Assembly (NCBI RefSeq): GCF_014297465.1
Contig: NZ_JACORT010000010.1
Span: forward strand, 1 to 64,000
From: Ramlibacter cellulosilyticus
Lineage (GTDB): Bacteria; Pseudomonadota; Gammaproteobacteria; Burkholderiales; Burkholderiaceae_C
DNA: 64,000 nt
Direction: 5' to 3'
Positions 50,356 through 58,226 of the stretch are shown here, one piece after another. The position numbers were made by a program, and so were the translations under genes. Under the pieces are notes generated by a model, which worked only from the letters and a program-made list of their open reading frames with translations, did not search any database and was not told the origin of the DNA. Numbering within the stretch: position 1 is the first letter of the stretch; each line of letters starts with the position of its first letter.

Positions 50356-51663
50356 TCAACGTTGGAAAGGACCCCAGTCGGGTTCACGGATGTCGCCGCC
50401 CTTGCCGGGCAGGCGGGCCTTGATCTTGCCGTCCAGGGTGGTGGTCATCAGGGCTTCGGCCGCACCTTGCCGCGTGGCATAGATGATCAGCCGGCCATTG
50501 GGAGCGAAGCTCGGGCTTTCGTCGGCCGTGCTGTCCGTGAGGGACTGGACATTGCCGGTCGCGAGTTCCATCACCTGCAGCTTGAAGGCGCCGCCAACGC
50601 GGGAAATGTAGGCGAGCCACCTTCCGTCCGGGCTGAGCGCCGGCGAAATGTTGTAAGTCCCTGTAAAGGTCACGCGCTGCGCCTCGCCGCCCGTCGCGGG
50701 CATCCGGTAGATCTGCGGCGCGCCGCCGCGGTCGCTCACGAAGTAGATGCTGCGGCCGTCGGCGGAATACAGGGGTTCGGTGTCGATGCTGCCGGACTGC
50801 GTGAGCCGGCGCGGCTCGCCGCCGCCGGCGCTGATGGTGTACAGCTGCGAGCCGCCGTCGCGGGTGAGCGTCACGGCGAGCGTGCGGCCGTCGGGCGACC
50901 ACGCCGGGGCGCTGTTGGAGCCGCGGAAGTTGGCGATCAGGCGGCGGTTGCCCGTGGCGATGTCGTGCACGTACACCACCGGCTTGCGCGACTCGAAGGA
51001 CACGTACGCGAGCTGGCGCCCGTTGGCGGACCAGGCCGGAGAGATGATCGGCTCGGTGCTCGCCAGCGCGGACTGCGCGTTCTCGCCGTCGGCGTCCGCC
51101 ACCCAGAGGTTGTAGCGGGGGCCGGCCTTGGTCACGTAGGCGATGCGCGTGGAGAACACGCCTTTCTCGCCCGTGAGCTTCTCGTAGATCATGTCCGCGA
51201 TGCGGTGGGCCGCCAGCCGCAGGTCGGCGGCGACGACCACGAAGCCGTCGGCCGCGAGGCTCTGGCCGCGCACCACGTCCCACAGGCGGAAGCGCACGTC
51301 ATACCGCCCATCGGCCAGGCGGGAGGCGCTGCCCACCGCCAGCGCGTCGGCGGTCTTCTGGCGCCAGGGCGCGAGGTCGGGGCGGCTGGTCTCGTCGAGG
51401 CCGGCGCCGCCGGCAGGATCGATGGCGCGGAACTGGCCGCTGCGCTCCAGGTCCGCCTGCACGATGGACGCGAGCTTCTGGGGCAGTTCGCCTTCGCCGC
51501 GGAAGGGGACGACCGCGATCGGCAGCTGGGTGAGGCCGACGCCGGTCACTTCCACCCGGAACTGGGCGAGCGCGGGCCCGGCGGCGGCCGCGCCGGCCAC
51601 GGCGAGCCAGCCGCGCCGGTTGAGGGAATTCGTGGACGACATGCTGCTTTGTTCTCGGTTCAT
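50356..51663 (-). CDS. tolB: Tol-Pal system protein TolB
   Basis: Periplasmic component of Tol-Pal, 435 residues. An N-terminal domain (to about residue 170, VEVTGVGLTQLPIAVVPFRGEG) precedes a six-bladed beta propeller with repeated SPAWSANGRQLAYVSFESRKPVVYVHDIATG-type units. The signal peptide reads SLNRRGWLAVAGAAAAGPALA, with a twin-arginine pair (Arg16-Arg17) that is Tat-like, although the Phe of the consensus is Trp. The ATG at 51663 overlaps the stop of the upstream glycosyltransferase gene; an internal ATG at 51642 is possible. tolQ, tolR and tolA are not upstream. Confidence 0.96.
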   Translation of the reverse strand: MNREQSSMSSTNSLNRRGWLAVAGAAAAGPALAQFRVEVTGVGLTQLPIAVVPFRGEGELPQKLASIVQADLERSGQFRAIDPAGGAGLDETSRPDLAPWRQKTADALAVGSASRLADGRYDVRFRLWDVVRGQSLAADGFVVVAADLRLAAHRIADMIYEKLTGEKGVFSTRIAYVTKAGPRYNLWVADADGENAQSALASTEPIISPAWSANGRQLAYVSFESRKPVVYVHDIATGNRRLIANFRGSNSAPAWSPDGRTLAVTLTRDGGSQLYTISAGGGEPRRLTQSGSIDTEPLYSADGRSIYFVSDRGGAPQIYRMPATGGEAQRVTFTGTYNISPALSPDGRWLAYISRVGGAFKLQVMELATGNVQSLTDSTADESPSFAPNGRLIIYATRQGAAEALMTTTLDGKIKARLPGKGGDIREPDWGPFQR

Positions 51664-52505
51664 CGGTTCAGTTCAGTCACGACGACATCCTTTGCACGGG
51701 CGGCCTCCGCCAGGCCCGACTCGGCCCGAATGATGCCCGTTTTCATGCGGGCCAGGACGCGCTCGTGGTTGGCCTGCTCGCCCTCCCGGCTGCTTTCGCG
51801 GTGCCAGAGGTGGAAGACCTCGGTGCCCAGGAAGCCGTTCTTGCGCCGGCTGCCGTGGTGGTGCAGGCGCAGCACGAGGTCCGCATCCTCGTGCCCCCAC
51901 CCGGAATATATTTCATCAAATCCATTCACCGCCTCGAAGTCGCGCCAGGGCAACGCGAAGTTGCAGCTGCGGATGCCCTTCCACCGGAAACGTTCCTCGA
52001 TGCGAAACGGCGCACCGGCCCACGCGGCGAGATGCGTCAACTTGTTCACGTCGCCGGCGAGGCGCAGGCGCAGCCAGTCCGCGGCGCCCAGTCTGGAGAG
52101 GTCGACCCGGCCTTCGACCGCCTCGCGCGTGAGCTCCGGGCTCAGGAGCACCCGGCTGCCGTTCACGAAGCACCCGGGCTGCGCCAGTTGCGCGTGCAGG
52201 CGCACGAAGTGGGGCGTGGGCACGCAGTCGCCGTCCATGAAGACGACGTAGTCGGCTCCGGCATGCGCCGCCCCGAGGTTGCGCGAACGGCTCGCGGTGA
52301 AGCCCACGTCCGGCTGCCACACGTGGCGCACCGGACAGGAAAAGCGCGGCAGGCCCGCCCGCAGCATTTCCACGTGGTCGCTGCGCGAGCCGTCGTCGGC
52401 GATCACGACGACATGGTCCCCGCCGCATTGCGGCGCGAGCGAGCGCAGCACCGCGAGGAGCGCGTCGGCCCGGTTGTAGGTGAGGACGACGAAGGCCGTC
52501 CGCAT
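51660..52505 (-). CDS. Glycosyltransferase family 2 with galactosyltransferase-type C-terminus
   Basis: A 281-residue GT-A fold enzyme. It opens FVVLTYNRADALLAVLRSLAPQ. The DxD-type motif is VVFMDGDCVPTPHFV, and WGHEDADLVLRLHHHGSRRKNGFLGTEVFHLWH is typical of the C-terminal substrate-binding part shared with GT7/GT27 enzymes. It probably adds a sugar to lipopolysaccharide or another surface glycan, given its neighbours. The start at 52505 gives the cleanest N-terminus; an ATG at 52532 would overlap the upstream gene by 22 bases. Its stop overlaps tolB. Confidence 0.9.
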   Translation of the reverse strand: MRTAFVVLTYNRADALLAVLRSLAPQCGGDHVVVIADDGSRSDHVEMLRAGLPRFSCPVRHVWQPDVGFTASRSRNLGAAHAGADYVVFMDGDCVPTPHFVRLHAQLAQPGCFVNGSRVLLSPELTREAVEGRVDLSRLGAADWLRLRLAGDVNKLTHLAAWAGAPFRIEERFRWKGIRSCNFALPWRDFEAVNGFDEIYSGWGHEDADLVLRLHHHGSRRKNGFLGTEVFHLWHRESSREGEQANHERVLARMKTGIIRAESGLAEAARAKDVVVTELNR

Positions 52506-52510
52506 GCGCT

Positions 52511-53269
52511 TCAGCGCTGTTCCCCCTGGCATTGCAGGAGCCACAGCTTCACGTAGCGGTAGTACGTGCCTTCGGCGTTGGAGACGGCCAGCATGAAGCC
52601 CCAGCGGCCGTCCAGGAAGCCCAGCTGCAGGAAGTAGGTCCGGATGAAGCTCCACAGGCCGTGGCCGATGGCCGCGCCCAGCGAGCCCTTGCGGCCGGCC
52701 GTCACCATGTCGCGCGCATTGGCGCTGGAGTAGCGGTTCAGCTTCTCCAGCACGGACTCCATCGTGCGGAAGCTGTAGTGCACGATGGGCTCCTTCAGCG
52801 TGCCGGTGGGGCCGTCGATCTTCAGGTGCGCGTGCAGGTAGTGCTCGGTGAAGCGGCCCTTGCCACGGCGGGCGAGCCGCCACGTGTGGTCGGGCGTCCA
52901 GCCACCGTGCTTCATGAAGCGGCCGCAATACATGGAGGTGCGCGGCACGCGGAAGCCGTCGCGGTCGGTGTCCGCGATGGCGGCGCGGATCTCCGCCGCC
53001 AGCGCGGGCGTGATGCGCTCGTCGGCGTCGAGGGAGAAGAACCAGTCGCTCGTGACGAGGTCGATGGCGCGGTTGTTCTGCGGGCCGTAGCCGGGCCAGT
53101 CCGGCGTGGTGACCACTCTCGCGCCCTCGGCGCGGGCCAGTTCGGCCGTGCCGTCGGTGCTGGCGGAATCGAGCACGATCACTTCGTCGGCGAAGCGGCA
53201 GGAGCGCACGCAGTCGACGATGTTGGCCGCCTCGTTCTTCGCGAGGATCGTGACGGTGAGCGTCGTCAT
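52511..53269 (-). CDS. Glycosyltransferase family 2, WaaE/KdtX-like
   Basis: A 252-residue GT2 enzyme: MTTLTVTILAKNEAANIVDCVRSCRFADEVIVLDSASTDGTAELA and SDWFFSLDADERITPAL (DxD). It closely follows the WaaE-type LPS core beta-1,4-glucosyltransferase pattern, including DWPGYGPQNNRAIDL and the HLHAHLKIDGPTGTLKEPIVHYSFRTMESVLEKLNRYS segment. It likely glycosylates heptose in the LPS inner core. It is first in the minus-strand run and divergent from msbA across 82 bases. The ATG at 53269 is preferred to a start seven codons upstream. Confidence 0.9.
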   Translation of the reverse strand: MTTLTVTILAKNEAANIVDCVRSCRFADEVIVLDSASTDGTAELARAEGARVVTTPDWPGYGPQNNRAIDLVTSDWFFSLDADERITPALAAEIRAAIADTDRDGFRVPRTSMYCGRFMKHGGWTPDHTWRLARRGKGRFTEHYLHAHLKIDGPTGTLKEPIVHYSFRTMESVLEKLNRYSSANARDMVTAGRKGSLGAAIGHGLWSFIRTYFLQLGFLDGRWGFMLAVSNAEGTYYRYVKLWLLQCQGEQR

Positions 53270-53351
53270 CCGCGGGGGGCCCGTCCGCACCGTGCCTCGC
53301 CGGCCGGGCCACCCCGGACTTTGCAGGATAATTCGCGCATGACTGCCGATT
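53270..53351. promoter_or_regulatory. Divergent control region of the two LPS gene runs
   Basis: These 82 bases separate the WaaE-like gene from msbA. On the plus strand GATAAT (53327-53332) ends six bases before an ATG at 53339 that starts a 12-codon open frame, and on the minus strand CATAAT lies at about 53345-53350. No convincing -35 elements are seen for either. Confidence 0.4.
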
Positions 53352-53377
53352 ATGCCCGCGCCCTCCGCCGTGCCTGA
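53339..53377 (+). CDS. Possible 12-residue leader ORF overlapping the msbA start
   Basis: ATG at 53339 opens a frame of 12 codons (MTADYARALRRA) ending in TGA at 53375-53377. It overlaps the proposed msbA ATG (53352) in another frame. GATAAT ends six bases before it, so the transcript could begin exactly at this ATG. It may be a regulatory leader, a chance frame, or a sign that the msbA start or sequence needs revision. Confidence 0.3.
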   Translation: MTADYARALRRA

Positions 53378-55160
53378 CGCCGCCGCGGCGCCCGCCGGTG
53401 CGCAGGTGCCGCCCTCCCCGCCTCCCGAATCCCAGAGCCTGGTGCAACGCGTGCGCCGGGTGTTCCCCTACATCTCCCACGTGCGGCGCATGTGGGTCGT
53501 GGTGCTGGTCGCGACCGTGATCGGCGCGGCGACGGAACCCGCCATGCCCGCGCTCATGAAGCCGTTCCTGGACAAGGGCTTCGTGCAGGGCAGCTTCAAC
53601 CTGTGGCTGGTGCCGGCGGCGCTGCTGCTGCTGTTCGCCGTGCGCGGCGGCTCCGGCTTCATCGCCGACGTGGCGCTGGCGAAGATCGCCAACGAAGGCA
53701 TGTTCACGCTGCGGCAGGCGCTGTTCGGGCGCCTCCTCGACGCGAAGATGGACCTGTTCGCGCGCGAGTCGGCCAGTTCGCTCTCCAACAGCATCGTGCA
53801 CGAGGTGCAGAACGCGCTCACCCTGCTGGTGAACGCGCTCACGGGCCTGGTGAAGGACAGCCTCGCGCTCGCCGCGCTGCTGGTGTACCTCATCTACCTG
53901 AACTGGCAGCTCACGCTTGTGGTCGGCATCATGGCGCCCGCCGTGGCCTGGCTGATGCGCACGGCGTCGCGCCGCCTCTACCGCCTGGCCAAGAGCAGCC
54001 AGGCCGCGACGATCTCGCTGTCGTATGCGGTGGAGGAGAACGTGCTTGCGAACCGCATCGTGCGCCTGCACGAGGCGCAGCCGGCGCAGGCCAGCCGCTT
54101 CCGCGAACTCAGCGAGACGCTGCGCCGCCTGGCCATGAAATCCGCGGTGGCGCAGGCGCTCATCACGCCCACCATGCACATGCTCGCGGCGGCGGCGCTG
54201 TCGATCGTGATCATGATCGCGCTGTGGCAGAGCCGCAGCGACATGACCGTCGGCTCCTTCGCCGCCTTCGTCGCGGCGATGCTGATGCTGATCGCGCCCG
54301 TGAAGCGCCTGTCCGAGGTCACGAGCCCCATCACCCGCGCGCTCGCCGTGCTGGAGCGCTCCTTCGACCTGGTGGAACAGGTCCCGGCCGAGAGCGGCGG
54401 CAGCTACGCCCCGGCCCGCGCCCGCGGCCAGCTCGAGCTGCGCGGCATCACCGTGCAATACCCCGGCGCCGCGCGCCCCGCCCTGCACGACGTGACGCTG
54501 GACATCGCGCCCGCCGAAGTGGTGGCGCTGGTCGGGCCTTCGGGTTCCGGCAAGACGACGCTCGCCAACCTGCTGCCCCGCTTCGTCGAGATCGGCGAGG
54601 GCCGGCTGCTGCTCGATGGCCACGACATCCGCGATTGGGACCTGCACGCGCTGCGACGGCAGTTCGCCATGGTCAGCCAGGACGTGGTGATGTTCAACGA
54701 CACGCTCGCCGCCAACGTGGCGCTCGGGCAGGAGGTGGACGAGGCCCGCGTGCGCCACGCGCTCGAGGCCGCGAACCTCGGCGCGCTGGTGGCGCAGCTG
54801 CCGCAAGGCATCGCCACGCCGGTGGGCCACAACGCCGCCATGCTGTCCGGCGGCCAGCGCCAGCGCCTGGCCATCGCCCGCGCCGTCTACAAGGACGCGC
54901 CGCTGCTGATCCTGGACGAGGCGACCTCCGCCCTCGACAACGAATCCGAACGCCTGGTGCAGGAAGCGCTGCAGCGGCTGATGGCGGGCCGCACCTGCAT
55001 CATCATCGCGCACCGCCTCTCCACCATCGAGCACGCGGACCGCGTCGTGGTCCTGGACCACGGGCGCGTGGCGGAGTCGGGTCCGCACGCGGAGCTGATC
55101 GCCGCCGGCGGGCTCTATGCGCGGCTGCACTCGCTGCAGCGCTCCGGCGTCGAGGCATGA
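53352..55160 (+). CDS. msbA: Lipid A export ABC transporter MsbA
   Basis: A 602-residue half-transporter that flips lipid A-core across the inner membrane. Residues about 30-330 form the six-helix membrane domain (VQRVRRVFPYISHVRRMWVVVLVATVIGAATEPAMPALMKPFLD is the family N-terminus). The nucleotide-binding domain has Walker A GPSGSGKTT, signature LSGGQRQRLAIARAVYKDAP, Walker B LLILDEATSALD and the switch IIAHRLST. The first 28 residues are an Ala/Pro-rich extension with no ribosome-binding site upstream, so the start is less sure than the identity. Its stop overlaps the next gene (ATGA). Confidence 0.95.
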   Translation: MPAPSAVPDAAAAPAGAQVPPSPPPESQSLVQRVRRVFPYISHVRRMWVVVLVATVIGAATEPAMPALMKPFLDKGFVQGSFNLWLVPAALLLLFAVRGGSGFIADVALAKIANEGMFTLRQALFGRLLDAKMDLFARESASSLSNSIVHEVQNALTLLVNALTGLVKDSLALAALLVYLIYLNWQLTLVVGIMAPAVAWLMRTASRRLYRLAKSSQAATISLSYAVEENVLANRIVRLHEAQPAQASRFRELSETLRRLAMKSAVAQALITPTMHMLAAAALSIVIMIALWQSRSDMTVGSFAAFVAAMLMLIAPVKRLSEVTSPITRALAVLERSFDLVEQVPAESGGSYAPARARGQLELRGITVQYPGAARPALHDVTLDIAPAEVVALVGPSGSGKTTLANLLPRFVEIGEGRLLLDGHDIRDWDLHALRRQFAMVSQDVVMFNDTLAANVALGQEVDEARVRHALEAANLGALVAQLPQGIATPVGHNAAMLSGGQRQRLAIARAVYKDAPLLILDEATSALDNESERLVQEALQRLMAGRTCIIIAHRLSTIEHADRVVVLDHGRVAESGPHAELIAAGGLYARLHSLQRSGVEA

Positions 55161-56236
55161 AGACCGGCGAGGTGCGCAGCATCCTCGTGGTGGTGACGCG
55201 GCAGATCGGCGACGTGCTGTTGACGACCCCCTTGATCGCGGCGGCGCACGAGCGCTGGCCGGCGGCGCGCATCGACGTGCTGGCCTTCGCCGGCACGGGC
55301 GGCATGTTGCACGGCAATCCTGCCGTCTCCGGCGTGATCGAAGTGCCGGCGCGCCTGGGCTGGGCGGGGGGATGGCGGCTGCTGAAGCGCCTGTTCCGCC
55401 GCTACGACCTCGGCCTCGTCGCGCAGCCCAGCGACCGCGCGCACCTGTTGGCGCTCGTGGCCGCGCGCGTGCGCAGCGGCCTCGTGCCGGAGGAAGGCGG
55501 CAGCAACTGGTGGAAGAAGGCGCTGCTGCGGCATGCGGTGCCCATCGCGGGCGACCGCGGCGAGGTGCACGTCGTCGCGGAGAAGATGGAGCTGCTCGCC
55601 CCGTGGGTCGACCCCCTGCCGGCGCCGCGGGTGGTGCCGCCCGCCGGCGGCGACCTGCCCGCGGACGTGCAGGCACGGCTCGGGCCGCGGCCCGTCGTCG
55701 TGCACGCGCCCTCGATGTGGGCGTACAAGCAGTGGCCGCTGGCGCAGTACCGGGAACTGGTGGCCGGCCTGCTTGCCGCGGGCCACCAGGTGGTGCTCAC
55801 CGGCAGCGGCAGCGCGCGCGACCAGGAATGCGTCGCGGCGCTGCGCGACCTGGGCACGGCGCCGGCCTTGCTGGACGTGTCCGGCCGCCTCGATTTCACG
55901 CAGGTGCGCACGCTGCTGTCCCGCGCCGCGCTCTACATCGGCCCGGACACGTCGGTGTCACACCTGGCCGCGAGCGTCGGCGTGCCGGTGCTCGCCGTCT
56001 TCGGCCCCACGAACCCGCAGCGCTGGGCGCCGTGGCCGGCGCAGGCGCAAGGCGACACGCGCTTCGCGCGCGTGGTTCCCATCCAGCAGGTGGGCAACGT
56101 CACCCTGTTCCAGGGTTCGCAGGACTGCGTGCCCTGCGGCCGCGCCGGCTGCGACGACCACCTCCACAGCCGCAGCGAATGCCTGGAATCCATTCCGGCC
56201 CAACGGGTCCTGCAGGAGGCGCTGCGCCGCCTATGA
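55157..56236 (+). CDS. Glycosyltransferase family 9 (LPS heptosyltransferase-like)
   Basis: A 359-residue GT-B enzyme of the ADP-heptose:LPS heptosyltransferase family. It starts SILVVVTRQIGDVLLTTPLIAAAHERWPAARIDVL, the usual N-terminal motif. The C-terminal donor site region is ALYIGPDTSVSHLAASVGVPVLAVFGPTNPQRWAPW, and a Cys cluster (CVPCGRAGCDDHLHSRSECL) follows, as in WaaQ/WaaC-type enzymes. It likely adds heptose to the LPS core. Start and stop both overlap neighbours by 4 bases, so it is co-translated with msbA and the GT25 gene. Confidence 0.93.
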   Translation: MKTGEVRSILVVVTRQIGDVLLTTPLIAAAHERWPAARIDVLAFAGTGGMLHGNPAVSGVIEVPARLGWAGGWRLLKRLFRRYDLGLVAQPSDRAHLLALVAARVRSGLVPEEGGSNWWKKALLRHAVPIAGDRGEVHVVAEKMELLAPWVDPLPAPRVVPPAGGDLPADVQARLGPRPVVVHAPSMWAYKQWPLAQYRELVAGLLAAGHQVVLTGSGSARDQECVAALRDLGTAPALLDVSGRLDFTQVRTLLSRAALYIGPDTSVSHLAASVGVPVLAVFGPTNPQRWAPWPAQAQGDTRFARVVPIQQVGNVTLFQGSQDCVPCGRAGCDDHLHSRSECLESIPAQRVLQEALRRL

Positions 56237-56994
56237 GCACGATCAACGACCTCGTCGATGCGGTGTACGTGCTGTCGGTGCGCAGCTTCGCGCAGCGGCA
56301 TGCGCACATCGAGCGCGAGCTCGCGCGCCACGGCATAGCGTTCCGCTTCATGTTCGACCACGACGCGGCCACCATGGACCCCGCGCTCGTCGCGGCGACC
56401 TTCGCGCCCTCCGACATGCGCGCCGCGCACCAGTCGCTGGTGCTGAAGAACATCCAGGTCTGGCGCGAAGCCGTCGCGCACGGGTGGCGGCGCGTGCTGG
56501 TGCTGGAGGACGACGCCGTCCTGGCGCCGGACTTCGCCGCCCGCTTCGCCGAAGCGATGCGGGCCGCCGACGCCCTCGCGCCCGGATGGCTGGTGTTCCT
56601 GGGCGGCCTGGACACCAAGGTCCCCGACAGCTACCTGCTCGCGCGCGGCCCGCTCGTCGCCATGCCGCTGGCCACCGCGGAAGGCTGCGTGCACGACCTC
56701 GAGGCGATGCGCCGCCGCCTGGCCTGGCTGGAGCGCAACAAGGTGACGCTCGCCGCCGACCACCTGATGCAGCGCATCGACCGCGAGTGCGGCACGGCGC
56801 AGTACTGGCTGCGCCACCCGATCGTCGAACAGGGCAGCGTCGTCGGCCTGTTCGACAGCGTCCTCGACGCGCAGCGGCTGAAGCACAGCCGCGCCTTCAA
56901 CATCCTGCGCAACCGCTGGAACAAGTTCCAGCGCCGGCGCCTGCGCGAGTGGCGTCTGCGCCTGCTCCTGCGACTCGGTCTCCGCAAGCCATGA
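56233..56994 (+). CDS. Glycosyltransferase family 25
   Basis: A 253-residue GT25 enzyme of the type found in LPS outer-core biosynthesis. It has DAVYVLSVRSFAQRHAHIERELARHGIAFRFMFDHDA at the N-terminus and the characteristic HQSLVLKNIQVWREAVAHGWRRVLVLEDDAVLAPDF with the catalytic EDD motif. The C-terminus is very basic (RNRWNKFQRRRLREWRLRLLLRLGLRKP), which suits membrane association. It is coupled by 4-base overlaps to the GT9 gene before it and the ligase-like gene after it. Confidence 0.9.
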   Translation: MSTINDLVDAVYVLSVRSFAQRHAHIERELARHGIAFRFMFDHDAATMDPALVAATFAPSDMRAAHQSLVLKNIQVWREAVAHGWRRVLVLEDDAVLAPDFAARFAEAMRAADALAPGWLVFLGGLDTKVPDSYLLARGPLVAMPLATAEGCVHDLEAMRRRLAWLERNKVTLAADHLMQRIDRECGTAQYWLRHPIVEQGSVVGLFDSVLDAQRLKHSRAFNILRNRWNKFQRRRLREWRLRLLLRLGLRKP

Positions 56995-58220
56995 TCCCTG
57001 CCCCCGCCCGTCCCTCCTCCCCGGTTCAGCCCGTGGCGATCGCCCGCTGGCTGCTGGTGGTCGCGGTCGTCGCGCTGATGGTCTCGCCGCCGCTCACCAA
57101 CACCTGCGAGTTCCTGGTGGTGCTGCTCGTCCTCTTCTCGCGCGACCTGCGCCAGCGGCTGTGGGCGACCTTGCGGCAGCCGATGGCGCTGGCGGCGCTG
57201 GCCTTCTTCCTCGTCCTGGCGATCGCCATCACGTACAGCGCCGCGCCGGCGCACGAGGGGCTCGTGGCGCTGGGCTCCTGGCGCAAGCTGCTCTTCCTGC
57301 CCATCGCCATGAGCCTCTTCGACGAACCCGCGGCGAAGCGGCAGATGGCGGCGGGCCTGGTCGCGGCCGCCTCGCTGCTGGCGGTGGTCTCCTTCGTGTC
57401 CTTCGGGCTGGACATCCGCTTCTTCCCGAACGACTTTGCCGGCATCGTCGCGCGCAACCACGGCACCCAGGGCATGCTGTTCGCCGCGGCGGCGTTCGCG
57501 GCGGCCTGCCTGGCCACCGAACCGCGCGCGGGCCGCTGGCGCGCCGCGCTGCTGGCCGCGGCCGCGTTCCTCGCGCTCAACGTGGTCGTGGTCGGCCAGG
57601 CCCGCAGCGGCTACCTCGTGCTGCTGGCCTGCATGGCGCTCTTCGCATGGAACAGCGCCTGGTTCGGGCGCACCGGCACGGCCGGCAAGTTGGCCGCCAC
57701 CGCCGCCGCCGTGCTGCTGACCGCGGGCGCCCTCGTCGCGAGCCCGCAGTCGCGCGACCGCGTGCAGGAGGCGCTGAACGAGGCGCTGAACTACGACACG
57801 CACACGACCGTCACGTCCATGGGCATGCGGCCCATCTTCTGGATCAACACCGTCTCGCTGATCGAGCAGCGGCCGGTGTTCGGGTGGGGCACGGCCAGCT
57901 TCGAGCACGTCTACCTCACCACCATCGTGGGCCGCACGGGCGTCGCCGCCACCCCCGCGGCCGATCCGCACAACCAGTTCATGAAGATCGCCGCGGAACA
58001 GGGCGTCGTCGGCCTCGCCGTGTTCCTCGCGCTGCTCGCCGCCTCGCTGCGCCAGCCCGCATCGGCGCCCTGGCGGCTGCTGGGGCTCGGCGTGCTCGCG
58101 TCCTGGTGCCTCACCAGCATGGCGAGCTCGCACTTCTCCACCTTCGCCGAAGGCACTTTCCTCTACATGTGGGTCGGGGCCATGCTTGCGCGGGAGCGCG
58201 AAGGCGCGCCCGCGGGCTGA
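56991..58220 (+). CDS. O-antigen ligase-like membrane protein
   Basis: A 409-residue polytopic protein of about 11-12 helices. The large periplasmic loop near residues 250-320 holds the Wzy_C/WaaL hallmarks FWINTVSLIEQRPVFGWGTASFEHVYL and PHNQFMKIAAEQGVVGLAVFLALL, including the conserved His before NQF. Such proteins either join O-antigen to lipid A-core (WaaL) or polymerise O-units (Wzy); the two are hard to tell apart by sequence. The LPS genes upstream favour WaaL. It ends the msbA-led operon and is convergent with rng, 6 bases away. Confidence 0.88.
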   Translation: MIPAPARPSSPVQPVAIARWLLVVAVVALMVSPPLTNTCEFLVVLLVLFSRDLRQRLWATLRQPMALAALAFFLVLAIAITYSAAPAHEGLVALGSWRKLLFLPIAMSLFDEPAAKRQMAAGLVAAASLLAVVSFVSFGLDIRFFPNDFAGIVARNHGTQGMLFAAAAFAAACLATEPRAGRWRAALLAAAAFLALNVVVVGQARSGYLVLLACMALFAWNSAWFGRTGTAGKLAATAAAVLLTAGALVASPQSRDRVQEALNEALNYDTHTTVTSMGMRPIFWINTVSLIEQRPVFGWGTASFEHVYLTTIVGRTGVAATPAADPHNQFMKIAAEQGVVGLAVFLALLAASLRQPASAPWRLLGLGVLASWCLTSMASSHFSTFAEGTFLYMWVGAMLAREREGAPAG

Positions 58221-58226
58221 ACGGCC

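Noticed and set aside
51660..55676. A 1338-codon minus-strand frame running through two glycosyltransferase genes and msbA
   Set aside because: Only the last 281 residues (from 52505) are a real GT2 protein; the rest is an antisense or off-frame shadow of msbA and the WaaE-like gene.
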